From: Curtobacterium sp. GC_Cur_3 | GTDB taxonomy: Bacteria > Actinomycetota > Actinomycetes > Actinomycetales > Microbacteriaceae | Direction of reading: 5' to 3' | DNA: 64,000 bases | Assembly (NCBI RefSeq): GCF_026544205.1 | Contig: NZ_JALNUI010000013.1 | Span: forward strand, 1 to 64,000 | In this document: piece after piece, positions 25,286-33,704 of the stretch | How positions within the stretch are numbered: position 1 is the first letter of the stretch | Layout of the letters: each line of letters starts with the position of its first letter | Position numbers and translations under genes: made by a program | Notes under the pieces: generated by a model | Databases searched by the model: none | Seen by the model: only the letters and a program-made list of their open reading frames with translations | What the model was told of the DNA's origin: nothing

Positions 25286-26530
25286 TCAGGGTGCGGTCGT
25301 GGGCGCCGTCGCTTCGAGTGCCCAGGCGGTCACGTGGACGACCGATCCCGTGACGACGTCGTACTCGACCGGCCACGAGCCCCGCTCGTCGGTGGGGAAG
25401 GGCGCGGCGTACATGGTGCGTGCGACGAGCGCGTCCGAGGTCGCGCCGGCGTCCCAGCCGAGGGTCGTGACGGCCGACGCTCCGGCGGGGAGCTCGAACT
25501 GAGTGGACCCAGGGTCCTCGGCCAGGAACGAGCCGCCGTGCTCGACGGTCACCGCGAGCTCGTTGCCGTTCTGGTCCGCGAACGCCACGTCGGGGTAGCC
25601 CTCGACGACGCAGGGTGCGTCGGAGTGGTTCACGAAGCGGATCGTCTGGCTGCGGTGCCCCGTCGCGGCTCCTGGGTCGCCGAGCAGCAGCATCGCCTGG
25701 TCCTCGGTGCACCACGACGGGTCGCGGTCCGCGTCACCGGCCGGGGCACGCGTCGGGACGGGCGTGCCCGCGGCGTACGGGTCGGGCAGTGCGCCCTGCT
25801 CGGGGTCGGCCCCCTCCGCCCGGGCGGCCTCCTGTGCCGAGCTCACCCGCGCCGCGCGCTGTCCGAGGGCGCCCGTGGTCACGACGGCTGCGGCCGCGAC
25901 GACGGCGACCGCCACGAGGACGCCACGCCGAGTCCGCGCGGGAGTTCTCGGACCCGGATCGTCAGTGTCACGCAGCGCCGACAGGGGAACCGGGACGGCC
26001 GACCGTCGCAGGACCACGAGTGCCGGCAGCCAGCCCTGCACCACGCCCCACCAGGCACCGACGGTCGCGTTGGCTCCCAGACCGTCGAGCAGCATGCGGA
26101 GCCGTGGAGCCGGCAGCACGCCGACGATCGTCGCGAGGTCGACGGCGAGACCCGCCGCGGCCCCGCCCAGGACCACGGCGAACCAGGCGAGCGCGACCCG
26201 CACGGACCGGTCACTCGCCCGGTCGGTCAGCGGGACCACGAGCCGCACGACGAGGGCGACGACGAGCGCAGCGAGCACGGTCGTGGTCAGGCTCCAGGAC
26301 CAGGGGTGCACCACGGGTGAGAACGGCAGGGTCAGCGGCAGGACCGCGTTGACGCTGTTCGGCAGCACCCCGTTCCAGGTGACGGCGACCGCCAGGGCTC
26401 CGCTCAGCAGCCACAGCCCCGCCGCGACGGCCGGAACGACCAGCCAGGCGGCGCGCCCAGCGCGCTGCTCGCTCGTGCTGCCGTCGTCCTCGGACGACTC
26501 GACGGTCCTGTCCCCTGTGGTCACGTGCAT
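25286..26530 (-). CDS. Membrane protein with C-terminal DUF4232 domain
   Basis: A 414-residue protein: four or five membrane helices in the N-terminal half (from about residue 28 to 200, plus one near 230-250), then an external DUF4232 domain (about 290-410) with Cys pairs in PSWCTEDQ and DAPCVVEGYPDVAF. The domain resembles that in the lipoprotein at 9054-9794, so two differently anchored DUF4232 proteins occur here. Function unknown. It ends convergent to the ABM gene. Confidence 0.7.
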   Translation of the reverse strand: MHVTTGDRTVESSEDDGSTSEQRAGRAAWLVVPAVAAGLWLLSGALAVAVTWNGVLPNSVNAVLPLTLPFSPVVHPWSWSLTTTVLAALVVALVVRLVVPLTDRASDRSVRVALAWFAVVLGGAAAGLAVDLATIVGVLPAPRLRMLLDGLGANATVGAWWGVVQGWLPALVVLRRSAVPVPLSALRDTDDPGPRTPARTRRGVLVAVAVVAAAAVVTTGALGQRAARVSSAQEAARAEGADPEQGALPDPYAAGTPVPTRAPAGDADRDPSWCTEDQAMLLLGDPGAATGHRSQTIRFVNHSDAPCVVEGYPDVAFADQNGNELAVTVEHGGSFLAEDPGSTQFELPAGASAVTTLGWDAGATSDALVARTMYAAPFPTDERGSWPVEYDVVTGSVVHVTAWALEATAPTTAP

Positions 26531-26596
26531 CCCGCCGATCCCGATCGATCCTCCCACGGGCGCGACGGACGACCGGACGGCGGGACTGCCGGACTG

Positions 26597-26642
26597 CCGG
26601 ACGGGAGGCTCGGTGCCAGCTGGTGGGGAGCCTCCCGTCCGG
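26597..26642. terminator. Palindromic hairpin, repeat family A copy 3
   Basis: Arms CCGGACGGGAGGCTC and GAGCCTCCCGTCCGG enclose a GGTGCCAGCTGG centre. It ends 3 bp from the stop of the minus-strand SDR gene, consistent with terminating that gene. Confidence 0.7.
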
Positions 26643-26645
26643 TGG

Positions 26646-27404
26646 TCACCCGCGTCGCGCGGCCAACCAGTCCGCGAACTCGGTCGCGACGATCCGTTCG
26701 TCGTGCACGTCGGCGGCGTCATCGGACGCGAGCCAGCGGATTGGCTCCCGCATGGCGTCGGGGGAGAGCACCGTCAGCCCGGCGGGCTGCGCCGCGCCGT
26801 CGAGCATCCCCGTCGCCGTCGCGCCGCCCGGCAGCAGGATGTTCGCCCGGACCGGGGTGTCCGCCAGGTCCGCTGCCACGATCCGCGCGAAGGCCTCTGA
26901 GCCGGCGCGCGACGGACCGTACGGGACGAACCCGCGACGGTTCATCGTGCCGTGGTTCATGCTGATCGTGACGACGCGGCCGCTGCCGGCGGCGAGCATC
27001 CGGGGGACCACCGCACGCGCGACCAGGAAGTAGCCCGTCAGGTTCGTGTCCACGACGGCGCGGAACCCGTCGGGTGTGACGTCCCAGAAGCCCAGCGGCG
27101 TCGTCATGAAGTCCGGGTTGACCGTGCGCATGCCGATGCCGGCGTTGTTCACCAGCAGGTCGATGCCGCCGAGCGCCTCCCACGCGGCCGCGGTCCCGGA
27201 GACGACCGAGGCGTCGTCGCGGCTGTCCATCACGATGCCGACGGTGTCGGCGCCGATCGCCGACGCGCTCTCGGCGACACGATCGCCCGACCGGCCCGTG
27301 ACCGCGACCCGGGCGCCGGCCTCGACGAGTCCCTCGGCCATGGCGCGCCACAGACCCGAGGTCCCGCCGGTGATCAGTGCTCGGACGTGGTGCAGGTCGT
27401 CCAT
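26646..27404 (-). CDS. SDR-family protein with altered catalytic residues
   Basis: A 252-residue SDR fold: ITGGTSGLWRAMAEGL (Trp at the third glycine position of the cofactor loop), LLVNNAGIGM, then YGPSR where YxxxK is expected, and LLPGGATATGM. Both the loop Gly-to-Trp and the catalytic Lys-to-Arg change are unusual, though YGPSR versions may form a subgroup. It may have weak or no classical dehydrogenase activity. A GC-rich divergent gap with four G-tracts separates it from the GAF gene. Confidence 0.8.
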   Translation of the reverse strand: MDDLHHVRALITGGTSGLWRAMAEGLVEAGARVAVTGRSGDRVAESASAIGADTVGIVMDSRDDASVVSGTAAAWEALGGIDLLVNNAGIGMRTVNPDFMTTPLGFWDVTPDGFRAVVDTNLTGYFLVARAVVPRMLAAGSGRVVTISMNHGTMNRRGFVPYGPSRAGSEAFARIVAADLADTPVRANILLPGGATATGMLDGAAQPAGLTVLSPDAMREPIRWLASDDAADVHDERIVATEFADWLAARRG

Positions 27405-27654
27405 CGTTCCTCCGGTCGTCGTGGTCCTGGTGGTCGCGAGCCTACGGCCCGGGCCTGGGGCCGGGGCCGGGGCCGGGGTCGTCGTGTCGTTCTGTCACCG
27501 TCCCGTCCTGTCGTCGTCGTTCGCGTATCCTGACGGGCATCCCGCACCGTCTCGAGTTCAACCGACGTCGAGCAGCGGGGCTGCTGTCTCGACAGGGAGA
27601 CGGCCGAGGTCACGGCAGGTGCTCCCAGCCGCTCCTCGGGGGAACGGAGGACCG

Positions 27655-28656
27655 ATGGACACGGACGGAACCCCGTCACCCACGACCGCGTCCGCGAGCG
27701 GGCTCGACCCGGACCGCGTGCTGGTGCTCGGGGACGCACTGCTCCCGCCCGGCGTCGGACGGTCGACCGGAGCCCGGGTCATTGCGGACGACCTCGCAGC
27801 GAGCACCGGGCGGGGCGCTGACGTCACCGTGGTGCCCTGGTCGTCGTCGGGGCCGGGCGGCGTGGATGCCGGCCTCGGGCTGGACACGTCGACGTACGAC
27901 GTCGTGCTCCTCGCCGTCCCGGACGCCGCGGTGCTGGGCCGGGCGCCGTCGCACGTCGTCCTCGGTGTCACGGCCGTGATCGACGCGGTCCGGCCGGGCA
28001 TCGACCGCGCAGCGGTCGTCGTGGTGGCGCTCCCGGCCGGAGCCGAGCGGGGCTTCCTCGCTGCGGCCGTCCAGGCGTCCGGCCCCGGGATCGTCGCGCT
28101 CGCGGTCGACGGCGGGCCGGGTGCCCGCCCGAGGGTGATCGAGGTCCTGCACGCGGTCCTGGCGGAGCAGCGCGCACGCGCGGACAGCCCGCAGGGGCAC
28201 CGCGAGGGACCGCAGGACGAGCAGCGGCGGTACGAGGCCCTGGACCGCCTCGGGATCATCGACACCCCGGGCGAGGAACGCTTCGACCGCATCGTCGACG
28301 GGATGCGCCGGTTGTTCCGGACCCGAGGGGCGGCGATCAACTTCCTCCCGGAAGGTCGCCAGTGGACCAAGTCGGGCACCTGGAACGCGTCCGGGGACAC
28401 CGCGCTCGAGGACTCGTTCTGCAGGACGACGGTGACCGGACCGGGGCCGATGGTCGTCGGCGACGCCTGGCACGACGCCGGGGGCCTGCCGCGCAACGCG
28501 ATCCGCTTCTACGCCGGGTACCCGATCGAGACCCTCGACGGTGTCCGGGTCGGGGCGGTGTGCGTCTTCGACCCCACGCCCAGGAACGAGCTGTCCGTCG
28601 AGGTGGACCTGCTCCGTGACTTCGCCGTGCTGGCCCGGACGGAGCTCTACCGCTGA
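27655..28656 (+). CDS. Degenerate SGNH domain fused to GAF domain
   Basis: A 333-residue protein. Residues about 20-170 follow the SGNH/GDSL hydrolase layout but the block I serine is Ala (LVLGDALLPPGVG) and the block III GxND is missing (LLAVPDAAV), so hydrolysis is unlikely. Residues about 185-330 are a GAF domain of the type near GGDEF proteins (ALDRLGIIDTPGEERFDRIV, SFCRTTV, RFYAGYPIETLDGVRVGAVC). GGGGGAACGGAGG (27638-27650) supports the ATG at 27655. It converges with a BLUF gene 22 bp away. Ligand and partners unknown. Confidence 0.7.
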   Translation: MDTDGTPSPTTASASGLDPDRVLVLGDALLPPGVGRSTGARVIADDLAASTGRGADVTVVPWSSSGPGGVDAGLGLDTSTYDVVLLAVPDAAVLGRAPSHVVLGVTAVIDAVRPGIDRAAVVVVALPAGAERGFLAAAVQASGPGIVALAVDGGPGARPRVIEVLHAVLAEQRARADSPQGHREGPQDEQRRYEALDRLGIIDTPGEERFDRIVDGMRRLFRTRGAAINFLPEGRQWTKSGTWNASGDTALEDSFCRTTVTGPGPMVVGDAWHDAGGLPRNAIRFYAGYPIETLDGVRVGAVCVFDPTPRNELSVEVDLLRDFAVLARTELYR

Positions 28657-28678
28657 CGACCTCGGCGCGCCGGGATCG

Positions 28679-29095
28679 TCAGGACGCGCGCGCCTGGAAC
28701 CAGCCGACGAGTGCGCGGAGCGCTGGCACCGACGAGACGGCGTCGCCCTCGTGCGCGTCGAGGTCGTCGAAGGTCGCGCGGTAGCCGGGCACGTCCTCGA
28801 GCTCGTCCTCCGCGGGGAAGCCCATCGTCCACTCCGGGAACTGGCGGTCCTCGATGACGTCCTCCAGCAGCACCGAGACCTTCGTGTGGCGGGCGTCGTC
28901 CCGGATCGTCTGCATCTTGCGTCGGACCACGGCGTCGGGGCCCTCGAGCACCTGCAGGAAGTAGCCGTTCCGGTACAGCAGCATGCCGGTGATGCCGGTC
29001 TGCTCGTTCGACGCACGGCTCTGTGCCAGCAGCGCGGTGAGCTCCCGGGGCTCGAGGACGCTCGTCGCGACGCTGGAGTAGATCAAGGACAGCAT
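28679..29095 (-). CDS. BLUF-domain blue-light sensor
   Basis: A 138-residue BLUF photoreceptor that would bind FAD. The key positions are present: Tyr6 (LSLIYSS), Asn30 (SNEQTGITGMLLY) and Gln48 (GYFLQVLEGP), the trio that rearranges on blue-light absorption. A C-terminal extension of about 40 residues forms the usual cap helices. Short BLUF proteins signal through partners; the convergent pseudo-SGNH/GAF protein is a possible one, by position only. Confidence 0.92.
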   Translation of the reverse strand: MLSLIYSSVATSVLEPRELTALLAQSRASNEQTGITGMLLYRNGYFLQVLEGPDAVVRRKMQTIRDDARHTKVSVLLEDVIEDRQFPEWTMGFPAEDELEDVPGYRATFDDLDAHEGDAVSSVPALRALVGWFQARAS

Positions 29096-29229
29096 GTGGT
29101 TCCTCCGACGTCGCGCGGTGCATCCGCGCAGACCGGCCCCACTGAACTCGCGTCCTCCTGGGCAGAACGCTCCGCAGCGACGGATCACGGACAGTGATCT
29201 GCTGTGGGGCTGTACAGAGTGACCCGTTG

Positions 29230-29248
29230 TTAGGTTAGGCTTGCCTTG
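29230..29248. promoter_or_regulatory. DtxR/IdeR-type iron box
   Basis: TTAGGTTAGGCTTGCCTTG matches the DtxR/IdeR consensus TTAGGTTAGSCTAACCTAA at 15 of 19 positions, counted by eye. It lies about 130 bp upstream of the siderophore-binding lipoprotein gene, so iron-dependent repression of the whole operon is expected. Confidence 0.75.
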
Positions 29249-29379
29249 CCCGGCAGCCGGAGCGATCCGTCGCCCGCCGTCGGGACCACCTGTCCCACCG
29301 AGCCGACGCCGCAGCCCGTGCCGCGGCCGCCACCACACCCCTGCCCGGTCACTCGACCGCGCCCAGGAAGGACCCTCCC

Positions 29380-30429
29380 GTGCGCCCACTCCGTCCCGTC
29401 GCCGTCGCGGCCGCCGCCGTCGCCGTGCTGCTCACCGCCGCCTGCAGCTCGACCACCCCCGCCGCCGAGGGCACCTCGTCCGCGTCCGCCGACGGCGCCT
29501 TCCCGGTGACGATCGAGCACGCGCTCGGCACGACCACGATCGACGCGGAGCCGAAGCGCGTCGCGACGGTGCAGTGGGAGAACCAGGAGGTGCCGCTCGC
29601 GCTCGGCATCGTGCCCGTCGGCATGGCCCGGGCCGACTTCGGGGACGACGACGGCGACGGCGTGCTGCCGTGGGTCGCGGACAAGCTCGAGGAGCTCGAC
29701 GCGAAGACCCCGGTCCTGTTCGACGAGACCGACGGCATCGACTTCGAGGCGGTCGCCGACACGAACCCCGACGTCATCCTCGCCCCGTACTCCGGCCTGA
29801 CGAAGGACGACTACGAGACCCTCAGCGAGATCGCCCCGACGGTCGCGTACCCCGAGGCCGCCTGGGCGACCAACTGGCGCGAGTCCATCGAGATGAGCAG
29901 CGAGGCGCTCGGGCTCGAGGACCGGGGCGACGACCTGGTCGACGGCATCGAGGACGACATCGAGGCCGCCGTCGCCAAGCACCCGCAGCTCGAGGGCAAG
30001 TCCACGATGTTCCTCACCCACGTCGACACGAGCGACCTGAGCGAGGTCAGCTTCTACACGACGAAGGACACCCGCGCGCTGTTCTTCGAGGACCTCGGCC
30101 TCGAGGCCCCCGAGTCGATCGCCGAGGCCTCGAAGGGCAAGGAGTTCTCCAAGACCATCAGCGCCGAGAAGGTCGACACCTTCGACGACGTCGACATGAT
30201 CGTCACGTACGGGGACGACAGCCTGGTCACGACGCTCGAGTCCGACCCGCTCCTGTCGAAGATGCCCGCGGTCGCGAACAACGCCATCGTGGCCCTGCCC
30301 TCGGACGACCCGATCGGCACCGCCGCGAACCCGACGCCCCTCGCGATCTCGTGGGTCCTCGAGGACTACGTGCAGATGCTGGCCGACGCCGCCGACAAGG
30401 CGGACGCGGACTCCGCCGACGCCTCGTAG
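29380..30429 (+). CDS. Ferric-siderophore ABC transporter, substrate-binding lipoprotein
   Basis: A 349-residue periplasmic-binding-protein-like (FepB/FhuD fold) lipoprotein: signal peptide with lipobox LTAAC about residues 18-22, then EPKRVATVQWENQEVPLALG, DVILAPYSGLTKDDYETLSEIAP and a long linking helix. It captures an iron-siderophore complex at the cell surface for the FecCD-type permeases that follow directly. GTG start; the downstream gene begins on the base after this stop, implying coupled translation. Which siderophore is bound cannot be read. Confidence 0.92.
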   Translation: MRPLRPVAVAAAAVAVLLTAACSSTTPAAEGTSSASADGAFPVTIEHALGTTTIDAEPKRVATVQWENQEVPLALGIVPVGMARADFGDDDGDGVLPWVADKLEELDAKTPVLFDETDGIDFEAVADTNPDVILAPYSGLTKDDYETLSEIAPTVAYPEAAWATNWRESIEMSSEALGLEDRGDDLVDGIEDDIEAAVAKHPQLEGKSTMFLTHVDTSDLSEVSFYTTKDTRALFFEDLGLEAPESIAEASKGKEFSKTISAEKVDTFDDVDMIVTYGDDSLVTTLESDPLLSKMPAVANNAIVALPSDDPIGTAANPTPLAISWVLEDYVQMLADAADKADADSADAS

Positions 30430-31458
30430 GTGACCGCCCTCGTCACGACGACACCGCACCGGTCGCGCCCCTCGGCGCGACCGGTGTGGTTCGTCGTCAG
30501 CCTCGCCGTGCTGGCGGGCCTCGTCCTGCTCTCCGTGACCGTCGGCGCCCGCGCCGTCAGCGCGGACGAGGTGCTCGCCGGGCTGACGGGCTCGTCGCGG
30601 ACCGTGGGGGAGGCCGCGGTGGCGGTGCGTCTGCCACGCACCCTGCTCGCGGTGGTGATCGGAGCCTCCCTGGCGATCGCCGGCACCGTCATGCAGGGCG
30701 TGACCCGCAACCCGCTGGCCGACCCGGGGATCCTCGGCGTCAACGCCGGCGCCTCGCTCGCGGTGGTCACCGGGATGGCGTGGTTCGGGCTCTCCGCCGC
30801 GGTCGCGACCATGTGGGTGGCCGTCGCCGGAGCGGCGGTCGCCGCCGTCTTCGTGTACGTCGTCGGCTCACTCGGCCGTGGGGGAGCCACCCCGCTCAAG
30901 CTCGCCCTGGCCGGTGCGGCGTCGTCCGCCGCCTTCGCGTCGCTCGTCATCGCCGTCTCGCTGCCCCGCGGCGACATCGCCGAGGGCGTGCGGTCGTGGC
31001 AGATCGGCGGCGTCGGTGGAGCCACCGCCGACCGGATCCTGCAGGTGCTGCCGTTCCTGGCCGCCGGGGCGCTGCTCTGCGCCGCGACCGCGAAGGGCCT
31101 GAACACGCTGGCACTCGGTGACGACCTCGCCGCCGGCCTCGGCGAGCGCGTCGCCCTGACCCGCGGTCTCGCCGCGACGGGCGCCGTGCTGCTGTGCGGC
31201 GCGAGCACGGCCGTCGCCGGCCCGATCGGGTTCGTCGGACTCGTCGTCCCGCACGCGTACCGGCTGCTCGTCGGCACCGACCACCGCTGGCTGCTGCCGT
31301 TCTCCGCCGTCGGGGGAGCCGTGCTGCTCGTCGCGGCGGACGTGCTCGGCCGGGTCGTCGCCCGACCCGAGGAGATCGACGTGGGCATCATCACCGCGAT
31401 CGTCGGTGCGCCGGTGTTCATCGCGATCATCCGCCGGCGGAAGGTCCGGTCCCTGTGA
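30430..31458 (+). CDS. FecCD-type siderophore permease 1
   Basis: A 342-residue permease with about nine to ten membrane helices and the FecCD signatures GTVMQGVTRNPLADPGILGVNAGA and GPIGFVGLVVPHAYRL (split here for reading; the second is near residues 258-273). A GTG start lies directly after the lipoprotein stop. It pairs with permease 2 to form the membrane channel. The Gly-rich ATPase-contact loop (GxxxxGPIGFVGL) is intact. Confidence 0.93.
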   Translation: MTALVTTTPHRSRPSARPVWFVVSLAVLAGLVLLSVTVGARAVSADEVLAGLTGSSRTVGEAAVAVRLPRTLLAVVIGASLAIAGTVMQGVTRNPLADPGILGVNAGASLAVVTGMAWFGLSAAVATMWVAVAGAAVAAVFVYVVGSLGRGGATPLKLALAGAASSAAFASLVIAVSLPRGDIAEGVRSWQIGGVGGATADRILQVLPFLAAGALLCAATAKGLNTLALGDDLAAGLGERVALTRGLAATGAVLLCGASTAVAGPIGFVGLVVPHAYRLLVGTDHRWLLPFSAVGGAVLLVAADVLGRVVARPEEIDVGIITAIVGAPVFIAIIRRRKVRSL

Positions 31459-32576
31459 GCGCGCAGCAGCCGGGCGGTCCTGTGTCGGTGGAGGCCCATC
31501 AGCACCTCGACGCCGTCCGACAGGACGTCCCCGGCACCCCGGCGCCGGGCAGCACCGCGGCGACCGTCCGCCGCATCCGTCGTCGGCGTGCGGTGCGCGC
31601 CGGCGTGGTCATCGGCGTGCTCGCCGCCGTGGTCCTCGTCGCGTTCACCGCGACCCTCGTCGTCGGCGAGCGCTGGTACTCGGTCCCCGACGTCGTCGCC
31701 GTCGTCACCGGCCACGACGTCCCCGGTGCCTCGTTCACCGTGGGCCGTCTGCGCCTGCCGCGGGCCGTGCTCGGCGCCGTCACCGGGTTCTGCTTCGGGC
31801 TCGCCGGCGTAGCGATCCAGACGATGCTCCGCAACCCGCTCGCCAGCCCCGACGTCATCGGCATCAGCTCCGGTGCGAGCGCCGCGGCCGCCTTCGCGAT
31901 CATCACGCTCGGCCTGGCCGGTGCGGCCGTCTCGGCCTTCGCCATCGTCGCCGCCCTCGGCGTCGCCCTGGTCGTCTACCTGCTGGCGTACCGGGACGGG
32001 GTCGCCGGCACGCGGCTCATCCTGATCGGCATCGGGGTGGCCGCGATGCTGGAGTCCGTGACGGCGTACGTGCTGTCGCGCGCGGCCCAGTGGGACCTCC
32101 AGGAGGCGACGCGGTGGCTGACCGGCAGTCTCAACGGCGCCGACTGGGAGGCTGTGCTCCCGACCGTCGTCGCCCTCGCGGTCCTGGGACCCGTGCTCCT
32201 CGGACAGGGGCGTGGGCTCGCCGGGCTGCGGCTCGGTGACGACGCGGCATCCGCGCAGGGCGTCCGCGTGGAACGCACCAGGGTGCTCGTGATCGTCGCG
32301 GCCGTCGGCCTGGTGGCGTTCGCGACCGCGGCGTCCGGGCCGATCGCCTTCGTCGCGTTCCTGTCGGGGCCCATCGCCGCACGGCTCGTCGGTGCCGGGA
32401 CGTCGCCGCTCGTGCCCGCCGGGCTCGTGGGCGCCGCACTCGTGCTGCTCGCGGACCTGGTCGGGCAGAACGCGCTCGGGGTCCGGTACCCGGTCGGCGT
32501 CGTGACCGGGGTGCTCGGCTCGCCGTACCTCGTCTGGCTCATCATCCGCACCAACCGCAGGGGGACCTCGCTGTGA
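31455..32576 (+). CDS. FecCD-type siderophore permease 2
   Basis: A 373-residue permease with an N-terminal cytoplasmic extension (about residues 1-45; Arg-rich RRIRRRRAVRAG) longer than usual, then the FecCD body: VAIQTMLRNPLASPDVIGIS and ASGPIAFVAFLSGPIAARLV. The GTG start overlaps the previous stop (GTGA). Forms a heterodimer with permease 1, energised by the ATPase encoded next. Confidence 0.93.
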   Translation: MSAQQPGGPVSVEAHQHLDAVRQDVPGTPAPGSTAATVRRIRRRRAVRAGVVIGVLAAVVLVAFTATLVVGERWYSVPDVVAVVTGHDVPGASFTVGRLRLPRAVLGAVTGFCFGLAGVAIQTMLRNPLASPDVIGISSGASAAAAFAIITLGLAGAAVSAFAIVAALGVALVVYLLAYRDGVAGTRLILIGIGVAAMLESVTAYVLSRAAQWDLQEATRWLTGSLNGADWEAVLPTVVALAVLGPVLLGQGRGLAGLRLGDDAASAQGVRVERTRVLVIVAAVGLVAFATAASGPIAFVAFLSGPIAARLVGAGTSPLVPAGLVGAALVLLADLVGQNALGVRYPVGVVTGVLGSPYLVWLIIRTNRRGTSL

Positions 32577-33400
32577 CCACCGCCCACGACCTCCGCACGA
32601 CCGGCCTCACCCTCGCCTACGACGACCGGACCGTGATCGACGACCTGTCGCTGGAGCTCCCCACCGGCCGCATCACCGCGATCGTCGGCGCGAACGCCTG
32701 CGGCAAGTCGACCCTGCTGCGCTCGATGTCCCGGCTGCTCCGCCCCGCCGGCGGGCAGGTGCTGCTCGACGGCCGCGCCGTGCACCAGACACCCGCGCGC
32801 GAACTCGCCCGGACGCTCGGGCTGCTGCCGCAGTCGCCGATCGTCCCGGAGGGCATCTCCGTCGCCGATCTGGTCGGTCGCGGACGGCACCCGCACCAGC
32901 GGGCGTTCCAGCGGTGGAGCCAGGCGGACGACGACGCCGTGGGGACCGCCCTCGACGTCACCGGCACCGCCGACCTGGCGGACCGCAACGTCGACGAGCT
33001 CTCCGGCGGGCAGCGGCAGCGCGTCTGGATCGCGATGGCGCTCGCGCAGGAGACCGACGTGCTGCTGCTCGACGAGCCCACCACCTTCCTCGACGTGGCA
33101 CACCAGGTCGAGGTGCTCGACCTGCTGCGTGACCTCAACCTCCGCAACGGGACCACCGTCGTGATGGTGCTGCACGACCTGAACCTCGCGGCGCGGTACG
33201 CGGACCACCTGGTCGCACTGGCCGACGGCACCGTGTGTGCTGCGGGAGCGCCCGCCGCGGTGCTCACCGAGGAGACTGTGCGCCGGGTGTTCGGGCTCGA
33301 GAGCGTGATCACGACGGACCCGGTGTCGGGGTCCCCGCTGATGGTCCCGATCGGGCGGCACCATGCGGGTGGTGCGGGTGGTCGTTCGGCGTCGGCGTGA
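32573..33400 (+). CDS. Siderophore ABC transporter ATPase (FepC/FecE type)
   Basis: A 275-residue ABC ATPase: Walker A GANACGKST, Q-loop LLPQSP, signature LSGGQRQR, Walker B VLLLDEPT, D-loop FLDVAHQ and H-loop VLHDLNLAARY, all in the usual order for ferric-siderophore uptake ATPases. GTG start overlaps the previous stop by 4 nt. It completes a one-binding-protein, two-permease, one-ATPase importer. An array of GACACCGG repeats follows. Confidence 0.94.
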   Translation: MTTAHDLRTTGLTLAYDDRTVIDDLSLELPTGRITAIVGANACGKSTLLRSMSRLLRPAGGQVLLDGRAVHQTPARELARTLGLLPQSPIVPEGISVADLVGRGRHPHQRAFQRWSQADDDAVGTALDVTGTADLADRNVDELSGGQRQRVWIAMALAQETDVLLLDEPTTFLDVAHQVEVLDLLRDLNLRNGTTVVMVLHDLNLAARYADHLVALADGTVCAAGAPAAVLTEETVRRVFGLESVITTDPVSGSPLMVPIGRHHAGGAGGRSASA

Positions 33401-33410
33401 GGGGCGTGTG

Positions 33411-33665
33411 CGCAAGACACCGGTGTCTGGTGCAAGACACCGGCGCTCAGCGTGTGGGTTTGGTAAGACACCGGCGTCTCGGTGTGCGGGCTTGCTGGGA
33501 CGCCGGTGTCTGGGTGTGCGGGCGGGGTGAGACACCGGCGTCAGTGCGAGACGCCGTGATGCCCTCGAGACGCCGCCGTTTCCCGCGGTGTCTCGACGAC
33601 TTCGAGGCGTTTCGACGAGACACCGGTGTCTCAGTGTGTTCGTGTGCTGAGACGCCGTGTCTCAG
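33411..33665. repeat. Array of GACACCGGTGTC-type palindromes, locus 1
   Basis: The gap after the siderophore operon holds about ten short GACACCGG(T/C)GTC or GACGCCG motifs spaced 15-35 bp, with a hairpin GAGACGCCGC/GCGGTGTCTC (33568-33596). Several motifs are perfect 12-bp palindromes. Spacers are not of constant length, so this is not CRISPR. The same motif family fills 49652-49952. Confidence 0.7.
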
Positions 33666-33704
33666 CCAAGCGGCGCGGGCCGCGATGAGATCGACAGTTG
33701 CCCG

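Noticed and set aside
29183-29199. GATCAC-N5-GTGATC upstream of the BLUF gene as a light-response operator
   Set aside because: Short arms and no regulator nearby; too weak to call.
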